Origin: an uncultured Bacteroides sp.
GTDB lineage: Bacteria; Bacteroidota; Bacteroidia; Bacteroidales; UBA932
Length of the DNA: 64,000 bases
Direction of reading: 5' to 3'
NCBI GenBank assembly: GCA_900546925.1
Contig: UREV01000009.1
Location: 1 to 64,000 of the forward strand
The notes beneath the pieces were generated by a model. That model made no database searches and was not told the DNA's origin. It saw only the letters and a program-made list of their open reading frames with translations. Below, piece after piece: positions 7,959 to 15,090 of the stretch. Both the position numbers and the translations under genes were made by a program. The stretch's first letter is position 1. The number at the start of each line of letters is the position of its first letter.

Positions 7959-10133
7959 ATGTCAACTTTCAGACAAAGAGCTTTGGACGAAGCTGCTGCT
8001 CACACTACCGGGCGCTATTTCGTTGAGAAGAGGCCCGTATCAGCCTTCTTCGGAGAGAATGTGTTCGACCTCGCCAAGATGAGGAGATACATGTCTCAGA
8101 CTGCCTATGACTCTGTTGTGTCTGCAGTAAAGTTCGGCAAAACCATCGACAGAGCTGTCGCAAATGAAATCGCTTCAGCTATGAAGACATGGGCGACTGA
8201 GAAAGGTGCTACACACTACACGCATCTGTTTCAGCCACTTACCGGAACTACAGCAGAAAAACATGAGGCTTTCGTCACTGTAAAGGACGGCCAGGCATTC
8301 GAAAGATTTAGCGGCAACGCACTCGTCCAGCAGGAGCCGGATGCTTCCAGTTTCCCAAGCGGAGGACTTCGTAATACATTTGAGGCCAGGGGATATTCCG
8401 CATGGGATCCTAACTCTCCTGTTTTCATCTTGGACGAGACACTCTGTATCCCGTCTGTCTTCGTGTCATATACCGGTGAAGCCCTTGACATGAAAGTTCC
8501 TAACTTGAGATCCATCCAGGCACTCAGCGCAGCAGCCACATCTGTCGTCAACCTTTTCGACAAGTCTGTGAAGTCGGTTTCTGTCAATGTCGGACTGGAG
8601 CAGGAGTATTTCCTGGTAGATGAATCATTGTACAACGCACGTCCTGACCTCAAATTGTGCGACAGGACTGTTATCGGACATACATCAGCGAAGGATCAGC
8701 AGCTTTCAGACCACTATTTCGGAGCCATTCCGGGGCGTGTGGAAGCATTCATGAAAGATTTTGAAACAGAGGCATATAAGCTTGGAATTCAGCTTCAGAC
8801 AAGACATAACGAAGTGGCACCTAACCAGTTCGAGTGTGCTCCTGTATTCTGTGAAGCTACCAAGGCCATCGACCAGAACATGCTCCTGATGATTCTTATG
8901 CCTAAAGTAGCTGAGAAACACCATCTTAAAGTTATTTTCCACGAGAAACCGTTTGACGGAATCAACGGAAGCGGCAAGCATTGCAACTGGTCTATGCAGA
9001 CTGATACTGGAGTTAATCTTCTTTCTCCGGGAAAGACACCTAACAAGAACCTTCAGTTCCTTGCATTCTATGCATCTGTAGTACGTGCGGTATATAAGCA
9101 TAATTATCTGCTTATCAGTTCAGTGTGCACCTTGAATAACTCATATAGACTTGGTGGTCATGAGGCACCTCCAGCAGTTATGTCTATCTTCTCCGGATCT
9201 ACATTGACTTCGATTTTCGATCGCATAATGAAGATGAAAGATCCTTCAGACTTGGAGGCTGGCAAAGCATCTATCCAGATGGTAAGTTCTATCCCTGACC
9301 TCGTCCAGGATAACACTGACCGTAACAGGACATCGCCTTTCGCATTTACAGGAAATCGTTTTGAATTCCGTGCCGTAGGCTCTTCTGCCAATGCTGCAGG
9401 AGCTACATATGTACTGAATTCCATTGTAGCAGAGAGTCTTAACGAGTTCCGCAAGGAGGTCGATGAACTTGAAGCCAAGGGCGAAACCCGTCAGGCTGCC
9501 ATACTTACTGTTATCAGAAAGTTCATTACAGAGTCTCAGAACGTAATGTTCGAAGGTAACGGTTATAGCAAAGAATGGGAAGCGGAAGCTGCCAAAAGAG
9601 GTTTGAGGGCAGTGCGCAATGTTCCGGACGCTTATAAAGTATTCCTCGAGGAGGACTCTGTAAGCATGTTCGACAAGCTTGGCGTGCTCACACCGGCAGA
9701 ATCCCAGGCCAGATATGAGGTTCTCAATGAGACTTATGTGAAGAAACTTCAGATCGAAGCCAGAGTTATCGGTGACGTTTGCCTGAATCATGTGATTCCT
9801 GCAGCCGTCAGCTACCAGAACATTTTGATAAAGAGTATCCAGGGCTGTAAAGACGTGTTCGGAGATGACTTCAAGACACTCTGCAAAGCCGACATGGAAA
9901 CATATAAGAATATTTCAGGATTTGTGAACAAGATTTCGGAAGATGTCGAAGCTCTTGTCGAAGCCCGCAAGAAGGCCAACAAGGTGGAAGACATGTCCGA
10001 AAGAGCTAAACTGTATTCGACAGAGGTAAAAGAAGAGATGGACAAGGTACGTTACAGCGCCGATCATCTCGAGATGCTTGTAGACGACGAGCTGTGGCCG
10101 CTGCCGAAATATAGGGAGCTGCTGTTCTTCTAA
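7959..10133 (+). CDS. glnN: Glutamine synthetase type III
   Basis: Makes glutamine from glutamate, ammonia and ATP in the cytoplasm. The 724-residue length is typical of type III enzymes (types I and II are 350-470 residues). The N-terminal type III region includes FFGENVF. Catalytic signatures are GLEQEYFLVD (metal-binding Glu residues), the RHNEVAPNQFE region and NGSGKHCNWSM (ATP and ammonia site). Type III enzymes are characteristic of Bacteroidota and cyanobacteria. A lipoprotein gene follows after about 10 bases. Confidence 0.96.
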   Translation: MSTFRQRALDEAAAHTTGRYFVEKRPVSAFFGENVFDLAKMRRYMSQTAYDSVVSAVKFGKTIDRAVANEIASAMKTWATEKGATHYTHLFQPLTGTTAEKHEAFVTVKDGQAFERFSGNALVQQEPDASSFPSGGLRNTFEARGYSAWDPNSPVFILDETLCIPSVFVSYTGEALDMKVPNLRSIQALSAAATSVVNLFDKSVKSVSVNVGLEQEYFLVDESLYNARPDLKLCDRTVIGHTSAKDQQLSDHYFGAIPGRVEAFMKDFETEAYKLGIQLQTRHNEVAPNQFECAPVFCEATKAIDQNMLLMILMPKVAEKHHLKVIFHEKPFDGINGSGKHCNWSMQTDTGVNLLSPGKTPNKNLQFLAFYASVVRAVYKHNYLLISSVCTLNNSYRLGGHEAPPAVMSIFSGSTLTSIFDRIMKMKDPSDLEAGKASIQMVSSIPDLVQDNTDRNRTSPFAFTGNRFEFRAVGSSANAAGATYVLNSIVAESLNEFRKEVDELEAKGETRQAAILTVIRKFITESQNVMFEGNGYSKEWEAEAAKRGLRAVRNVPDAYKVFLEEDSVSMFDKLGVLTPAESQARYEVLNETYVKKLQIEARVIGDVCLNHVIPAAVSYQNILIKSIQGCKDVFGDDFKTLCKADMETYKNISGFVNKISEDVEALVEARKKANKVEDMSERAKLYSTEVKEEMDKVRYSADHLEMLVDDELWPLPKYRELLFF

Positions 10134-10143
10134 TTTATTGATT

Positions 10144-11391
10144 GTGAAGAGACTGCTAGTATTATTATCTATTGTGTCACCGACCTTCATGGTTTCATGT
10201 TCAAACCGTGGGGCCGGTGACCCTTTGTCCATTTCGTATGTAAAGGAGATTCTTTCAGATACGACATCTGTTCCTTTCCAGACAGTAAAACATTCCGGGG
10301 ACAGCGGCTCTGATGGTCTTATAACATTGGTGGGACCTGCGGAAGATGTAATCTTCCTGGCCGATGAATTCCTCGGCTGCGACCACTTCGACAACGTCGA
10401 TGGTCGCCAGGTCCCTGACGGCCTGCCGGACTTCGCGGGAGAGACCATATCTCTGATTTGTGATGAGGCAAACGGCCCGTATTACGGTTATATGGAAAAA
10501 GGAAACGAGACGTATCTTAAAGAACTGACAGTGAAAAACTTCATAAGTGCTGTAGATACTTCATGTGCCTTCAGCCAATATGACCGTGACACTAAAGTGC
10601 ACAAATCATCTTCTAAAGTCGTAGTGCTGACGTCTTCATACACTTCAGCTTATGGCTATGATGATATTGAGGCCCTGGTTAAAGGTACAGGAAGTGAAAT
10701 CGATGTCATCTCTCCTGTTCATGCGATGTTCCGCTATGCGATGAAACGACATGGTGGCGACAAAGCTGAACTGGCAGTCTGGACCACATCAGAAATTCTT
10801 GGTTCCGGAGTTTACGCTACCGTACTCGAGGGAATGCAGAAAGAATATCCGTCACTGAAGTACAAATCAGTTTGCCCCGATGAAGCAGGTACCATGAAGA
10901 AACGCATGCTTTCGTTCCTCGAAATGTGCAAGGAATCCGGTCAGAAAACCAAAATCGACGCTGTCCTGGTGGATGCCATGCCGCTCCGCGCCGATTCATT
11001 GAATGCGCTGTTCTGCAGGTTGAAGGACAATGCTGATGACAGCATAGCTTCATACTCAAGTATTCTTTCTGACGATTTCGAATTCATAGACTCACGTATA
11101 GCCACCGCGGCTGAGTGCATAAGCTATCTGCGTAGAACTAACGGATTTACGCATCGTGTCGCTTATCCCGCTATGGAAATGTATGCGGTCATGCCGATGC
11201 CAGACATGCCGGCAGACAAGTACCTCAGTCCAGACTGCTATACCGATGAGTATAAATATAATAGGGCATCAGGCTCTGATAAGGAAAGTTTCCTGACCGT
11301 GGAGCTCAACGACAGGGATATAACAGAATCCCAGTATGGCTTCATGAAGCAATATGCCCATAAAACTTACGAAAAGTATGTATCGAAGTAG
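10144..11391 (+). CDS. Lipoprotein with a glutamate-racemase-like fold lacking catalytic cysteines (inferred)
   Basis: I favour the GTG start at 10144, because it gives a clean lipoprotein signal: MKRLLVLLSI, then lipobox FMVSC with Cys19. A TTG at 10138 is also possible. The 415-residue protein is not a family I can name with certainty. By eye it follows glutamate racemase MurI: PAEDVIFLADE resembles the early strand, VVVLTSSYTSAYG sits where MurI has the CNTAS-type motif, ISPVHAMFRYA resembles the region after it, VWTTSEILGSGVY resembles ATxGTVxSGAY, and VLVDAMPL sits where MurI has LGCTHYP. Both catalytic cysteines would be missing, so it would be a binding or structural protein. It lies between glnN and an exonuclease gene. 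Confidence 0.6.
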   Translation: MKRLLVLLSIVSPTFMVSCSNRGAGDPLSISYVKEILSDTTSVPFQTVKHSGDSGSDGLITLVGPAEDVIFLADEFLGCDHFDNVDGRQVPDGLPDFAGETISLICDEANGPYYGYMEKGNETYLKELTVKNFISAVDTSCAFSQYDRDTKVHKSSSKVVVLTSSYTSAYGYDDIEALVKGTGSEIDVISPVHAMFRYAMKRHGGDKAELAVWTTSEILGSGVYATVLEGMQKEYPSLKYKSVCPDEAGTMKKRMLSFLEMCKESGQKTKIDAVLVDAMPLRADSLNALFCRLKDNADDSIASYSSILSDDFEFIDSRIATAAECISYLRRTNGFTHRVAYPAMEMYAVMPMPDMPADKYLSPDCYTDEYKYNRASGSDKESFLTVELNDRDITESQYGFMKQYAHKTYEKYVSK

Positions 11392-11395
11392 CGTA

Positions 11396-12187
11396 ATGCC
11401 GGAAGATATAGAAAAACTTGAACTCGCAGCGTTCGGGGGAAAGATAGAGGTGATAGACCGGCCGGGCCCAAGACTTGAACATGCGATAAAATACCTCAGT
11501 CGTCAGAAAATCATAGGCTTTGATACCGAATCCAGGCCTTGCTTTTCTCCAGATCAGCCCAAATACGGCGTCTCACTTCTCCAGTTGTCCGGACCGAAGG
11601 AAGCATTTCTATTCAGAATAAAACTTCTCGGTTTGGATGATCGTTTGTGCCGCATCATGGCCAGTGAGAAGATTATCAAAGTCGGTGCAGCTGTCCATGA
11701 CGATTTGCGCGGACTGCAGCGCTATTGCCAGTTCGAACCGTCCAATTTCATTGACCTTCAAAAGATTGTATGGGAATATGGCATCAAGGACAAGAGCGTG
11801 AAGAAGATGTCAGCGATCATCCTGGGCGTCAGAATCTCGAAGACCCAACAACTCTCCAACTGGGAGGCTGAGATCCTTTCGGAGCAGCAGCGACTCTATG
11901 CCGCAACCGATGCCTGGATCTGCCGGGAAATGTACAACAAACTGATGAAATCGGAGAAAAATCCGCTTTCGGAGGAAGAAATGCACCCGCACCCCGCGCC
12001 TGTTCCCCCAGTAGAAAAGGTTAAGGTCAATGCCGAAGAAACGTCGCAGCTCCCGGAGGAGGCTGCACTGAAAGCCGCAAGACGTAAGAAACGCCTCGAA
12101 AAACGTCGTCGCTTTTTCCAGAGAAAATATAGAAACAGAAAAACCAGAAATAAATCAAATGGCAAAGATAATACTGAAAAAAGGTAG
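11396..12187 (+). CDS. 3'-5' exonuclease domain protein (RNase D-like, DEDDy)
   Basis: About 263 residues from the ATG at 11396, which lies five bases after the previous stop; an upstream in-frame ATG at 11354 would overlap that gene. Exonuclease motifs are visible: Exo I FDTES (DxE), Exo II with VHDDLRGL, and Exo III near LYAATDAWICR with Tyr and Asp. These match the DEDDy nucleases of the RNase D/WRN type, which trim RNA or DNA 3' ends using two metals. The C-terminal 45 residues are strongly basic (KKRLEKRRRFFQ), fit for nucleic-acid binding. It overlaps the RlmI-like gene by 29 bases, suggesting coupled translation and an RNA-processing role. Confidence 0.82.
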   Translation: MPEDIEKLELAAFGGKIEVIDRPGPRLEHAIKYLSRQKIIGFDTESRPCFSPDQPKYGVSLLQLSGPKEAFLFRIKLLGLDDRLCRIMASEKIIKVGAAVHDDLRGLQRYCQFEPSNFIDLQKIVWEYGIKDKSVKKMSAIILGVRISKTQQLSNWEAEILSEQQRLYAATDAWICREMYNKLMKSEKNPLSEEEMHPHPAPVPPVEKVKVNAEETSQLPEEAALKAARRKKRLEKRRRFFQRKYRNRKTRNKSNGKDNTEKR

Positions 12188-13355
12188 GGAAGATTCTCTG
12201 AAGAGATTCCATCCATGGGTTTTCTCAGGAGCTATAGCTCAGATAGTGGGAACCCCTGCAGAAGGTGATGTCGTAAGTGTGTACGGTGCTGATGGTGAAT
12301 TCCTTGCAGCCGGTCATTATCAGATTGGCTCCATAGCGGTCAGGGTCTTGAGTTTCGATTCCGAGGTAATCAATGCAGGATATTGGGAAACCATGTTGTC
12401 CAAGGCGTTGGCGGTGCGTGTGGCTACCGGCTTGGCGACAGAAAACGGTAATACTAACTGTTACAGACTCGTACACGGAGAAGGGGATAATCTACCTGGG
12501 CTTATCATCGACTGGTATGACGGCGTATGCGTTATGCAGGCTCATTCTGCCGGCATGTTCCGTGCGAAGAAACAGATTGCAGACGCGCTTGTGAAAGTCT
12601 ACGGAGACAAACTTAAAGCCGTATATGACAAGAGTTCAGGAACCGCACCATTCAAGGCTGGTCTGGACCTCGTGGACGGTTACCTTTACAAGAGGGACGG
12701 ATTCGATGACAACGAGCAGGTCGTAACCGAGAACGGACACAAGTTCATCGTGAATTGGACGGAAGGCCAGAAGACGGGATTTTTCCTGGACCAGAGAGAA
12801 AATAGACGCCTCGTAGAGCGCTATGCCAAAGGCCGTAACGTATTGAACTTGTTCTGTTATACCGGAGGTTTCTCAATCTATGCTTTAGGTGCAGGAGCAG
12901 TCCACGTAGACTCAGTCGACAGCTCTGCCAAGGCGATGGCTCTGGTGGACAAAAACGTGGAACTCGGCGGCTTCGACAAGTCCAGACACACCAGCCTATG
13001 CGTAGATGCCATCGATTATCTGAAGGAAATTCCTGAAGGCAAATACGATCTCATGATTGTGGATCCTCCTGCATTTGCAAAACATAGGGGAGTCCTCAGG
13101 AATGCACTCAGAGCTTATCAGCGACTCAACGCAGCCGCCATCTCCAAGGTGGCTCCCGGAGGATTTGTATTTACGTTCAGCTGCTCACAAGTAGTTGACA
13201 AAGAAGCATTTGCATTGGCAGTATTCTCAGCTGCAGCGCAGACAGGCAGAAAGGTCCGTATCCTGGACAGACTGAACCAGCCGGCTGACCATGCAGTAAA
13301 CATTTATCATCCGGAAGGGGAGTATCTTAAAGGATTGCTACTTTATGTGGAGTAA
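12159..13355 (+). CDS. rlmI: Class I SAM-dependent rRNA methyltransferase, RlmI family
   Basis: 398 residues, matching the family of 23S rRNA m5C methyltransferases. An N-terminal PUA domain starts at MAKIILKKGRED with HPWVFSGAI. A linker with GQKTGFFLDQRENR precedes the Rossmann domain, in which NLFCYTGGFSIYALGAGA is the SAM-binding loop and VDPPAFA the catalytic loop; a Cys in FTFSCSQ is the likely nucleophile. The start codon lies inside the exonuclease gene. A palindromic intergenic element follows the stop. Confidence 0.92.
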   Translation: MAKIILKKGREDSLKRFHPWVFSGAIAQIVGTPAEGDVVSVYGADGEFLAAGHYQIGSIAVRVLSFDSEVINAGYWETMLSKALAVRVATGLATENGNTNCYRLVHGEGDNLPGLIIDWYDGVCVMQAHSAGMFRAKKQIADALVKVYGDKLKAVYDKSSGTAPFKAGLDLVDGYLYKRDGFDDNEQVVTENGHKFIVNWTEGQKTGFFLDQRENRRLVERYAKGRNVLNLFCYTGGFSIYALGAGAVHVDSVDSSAKAMALVDKNVELGGFDKSRHTSLCVDAIDYLKEIPEGKYDLMIVDPPAFAKHRGVLRNALRAYQRLNAAAISKVAPGGFVFTFSCSQVVDKEAFALAVFSAAAQTGRKVRILDRLNQPADHAVNIYHPEGEYLKGLLLYVE

Positions 13356-13496
13356 GATTACTCAAGCCCCACGCACTTTTTGTGTGCACGTTACCCTCAC
13401 CCTAAATCCCTCCCCTCGGGGAAGGGACTTACTTTCGCCCTTTCGGGCTCCATAAGCGGTGTTTCGCATTTGCGAAACTTATATATGGAATAAGAT
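13356..13496. repeat. Palindromic intergenic element between convergent rlmI and maf
   Basis: The gap has three small hairpins in a row: CCCTCCCCTCGGGGAAGGG (about 13408-13428), CGCCCTTTCGGGC (about 13437) and GTTTCGCATTTGCGAAAC (about 13461-13478). It is flanked by similar 17-base sequences, 13344-13360 and 13482-13498, that match at 14 positions and overlap the ends of both genes. This looks like a small inserted element. It resembles, but is not the same as, the cores at 6.3, 43.6 and 60.9 kb. Confidence 0.55.
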
Positions 13497-14078
13497 TTAT
13501 TTGCAGAACTCTATCAGTTTCTGATATACAAGGTGTACCGGCAGTCCCATGATCGTGAAATATGATCCTTGGATGCCGGTTATTCCTATATACCCAATCC
13601 ATTCCTGGATGCCATAGGCTCCAGCTTTGTCGAATGGCTTGTAATTGTCCACGTAGTACGAAATTTCATCCGCTGAAAGTTCTTTGAAATGGACGTAAGC
13701 GGTATCTGAAACCGTTTCTTTCCTGTCGGCGGATCTCAACGTCACTGCGGTCGTAACATGGTGAGTCTTACCGGAAAGATGCTCCAACATTGACACAGCC
13801 CCTTCCCGCCCGTCAGGCTTGCCCATCACGAGACCGTCGCAATAGACCATCGTGTCGGAGGTGAGCAGAATTTCGCCAGCCGCGAGCTCCCGGTGGAAGC
13901 CCTCGGACTTTCCCTCGGCCATCAGGGCCGGAATCTCCTCGAGAGGAGTGTTTGGGTCGTAATGTTCTATGAAAGAAGTGTTTGTGTCAATGCTGAAGTC
14001 CACGCCGAGCCCAGCGAGGAGTTCTTTTCTGCGTGGTGACGCACTGGAAAGTATTAGTTTTTTTCCGTTGAGATCCAT
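13497..14078 (-). CDS. maf: Maf family nucleoside triphosphate pyrophosphatase
   Basis: Hydrolyses dTTP/UTP or modified nucleotides to the monophosphate and pyrophosphate, a house-cleaning activity. The 193-residue protein has the Maf N-terminal motif LSSASPRRKELL (residues 10-21), SDTMVYCDG with the conserved Asp, KPDGREGA, and the C-terminal FDKAGAYGIQEW and GSYFTIMGLPV. These are complete for the family. It lies 6 bases after kdsC in the same operon, with the DUF3467 gene upstream. Confidence 0.94.
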   Translation of the reverse strand: MDLNGKKLILSSASPRRKELLAGLGVDFSIDTNTSFIEHYDPNTPLEEIPALMAEGKSEGFHRELAAGEILLTSDTMVYCDGLVMGKPDGREGAVSMLEHLSGKTHHVTTAVTLRSADRKETVSDTAYVHFKELSADEISYYVDNYKPFDKAGAYGIQEWIGYIGITGIQGSYFTIMGLPVHLVYQKLIEFCK

Positions 14079-14084
14079 GTCGAA

Positions 14085-14624
14085 TCAGAATTTTGCCTTG
14101 TAACCGGCGACATCGAAAATCCAGTCACCTTTTGTTTTCATGACCTTCTCGACTACCTCGCGGACACAACCACGTCCACCTGGCTTTGACGAAATGAAGT
14201 CACATGTTTCCTTGACTTCTTCAGTTGCATCAGAAGGGCAGGCTCCGATTCCACAGGCATTGATTACAGGGATATCAGGGATATCGTCACCTACATAGAG
14301 TACTTCGTCCGGTGATAGTGAGTATTTCTTGCAGAAATGCTCGAAGTCGACGATTTTGTCTCTGGAACCGAGATAAATATCTTCCGCCTCGACTCCGCAC
14401 GATAAGAATCTTTTGTTGATGGAGCCGGAGCGTCCGCCTGTGATAATCGCTACAGGATAGCCTTTTAGAGTGGCCATTCTGACCCCGAATCCGTCTTTTG
14501 AGTCAAATGTTCTGAAAAGTTCGCCGGCGAGGTCGCAGAAAATCCCGCCATCAGTAAAAACTCCGTCCACATCGAAGGCAAATGCCTTAATGCGGGCGAA
14601 GTCAATGTCTATTTTTGCTGCCAT
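14085..14624 (-). CDS. kdsC: 3-deoxy-D-manno-octulosonate 8-phosphate phosphatase (HAD family)
   Basis: Removes phosphate from KDO-8-phosphate in lipopolysaccharide inner-core synthesis. The 179-residue protein is a capless HAD phosphatase with the nucleophile motif FDVDGVFTDG (Asp18 and Asp20), a Thr/Ser motif at ITGGRS, and the metal-binding GDDIPDIPV. Size and motifs match the KdsC tetramer family. It sits between maf and the DUF3467 gene; KDO synthesis fits the Gram-negative envelope. Confidence 0.92.
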   Translation of the reverse strand: MAAKIDIDFARIKAFAFDVDGVFTDGGIFCDLAGELFRTFDSKDGFGVRMATLKGYPVAIITGGRSGSINKRFLSCGVEAEDIYLGSRDKIVDFEHFCKKYSLSPDEVLYVGDDIPDIPVINACGIGACPSDATEEVKETCDFISSKPGGRGCVREVVEKVMKTKGDWIFDVAGYKAKF

Positions 14625-14639
14625 TTATAATCGGTTTGC

Positions 14640-14975
14640 TTATGATTTTGCGCCGTTGTTGAATGGTGTGAAGTCACCGAGATTGAATGTGGACTCTTTC
14701 TGTCCTGGGGCTGGTCTGTTGCCCATATCGATAGGACCGAAGTTGCTCTCATATTTGGAGATGTTGTCCATCAATGCGTTAAGCAATCTCTTCGCATGCT
14801 CCGGAGTCATCACGATTCTATCGCTTATATCCGGTTTAGGCATGCCGGGAAGTACTCTTGCGAAATCGATTACGAACTCGCTGTGAGAGTGGGTTATGAT
14901 TGCGAGATTTGAGTAAGTGCCCTTGGCAACTTCTGGCCTCAATTCGAGGCTTATCTGGTTCTTTTCGTTTTCCAT
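14640..14975 (-). CDS. DUF3467 domain protein
   Basis: About 111 residues from the ATG at 14975. The frame is open further to a TTG at 14996, but the -7 box lies across that codon, so the ATG is the better start. The sequence (SLELRPEVAKGTYSN, THSHSEFVIDFARVLPG, IVMTPEHAKRLLNAL) matches the small DUF3467 family found across Bacteroidota, whose function I do not know. It leads the operon DUF3467-kdsC-maf. Confidence 0.85.
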   Translation of the reverse strand: MENEKNQISLELRPEVAKGTYSNLAIITHSHSEFVIDFARVLPGMPKPDISDRIVMTPEHAKRLLNALMDNISKYESNFGPIDMGNRPAPGQKESTFNLGDFTPFNNGAKS

Positions 14976-14993
14976 TTTTCTTTGTGTTTTATG

Positions 14994-15001
14994 CAAAGAT
15001 A
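14994..15001 (-). promoter_or_regulatory. -7 box TATCTTTG for the DUF3467-kdsC-maf operon
   Basis: Perfect TAnnTTTG on the minus strand, 18 bases before the ATG at 14975. It supports that start over the upstream TTG. Confidence 0.6.
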
Positions 15002-15043
15002 CTAAAAAATCGTCAAGAAGGCGGCTTTTTGCGTTCAGTTTAG

Positions 15044-15051
15044 TATCTTTG
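15044..15051 (+). promoter_or_regulatory. -7 box TATCTTTG for valS
   Basis: Perfect TAnnTTTG, 39 bases before the valS start and divergent from the DUF3467 promoter. The short leader leaves no room for a T-box. Confidence 0.6.
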
Positions 15052-15090
15052 TATGTTATTTAAGGAAATAAACAAAAAACGAATATTATA

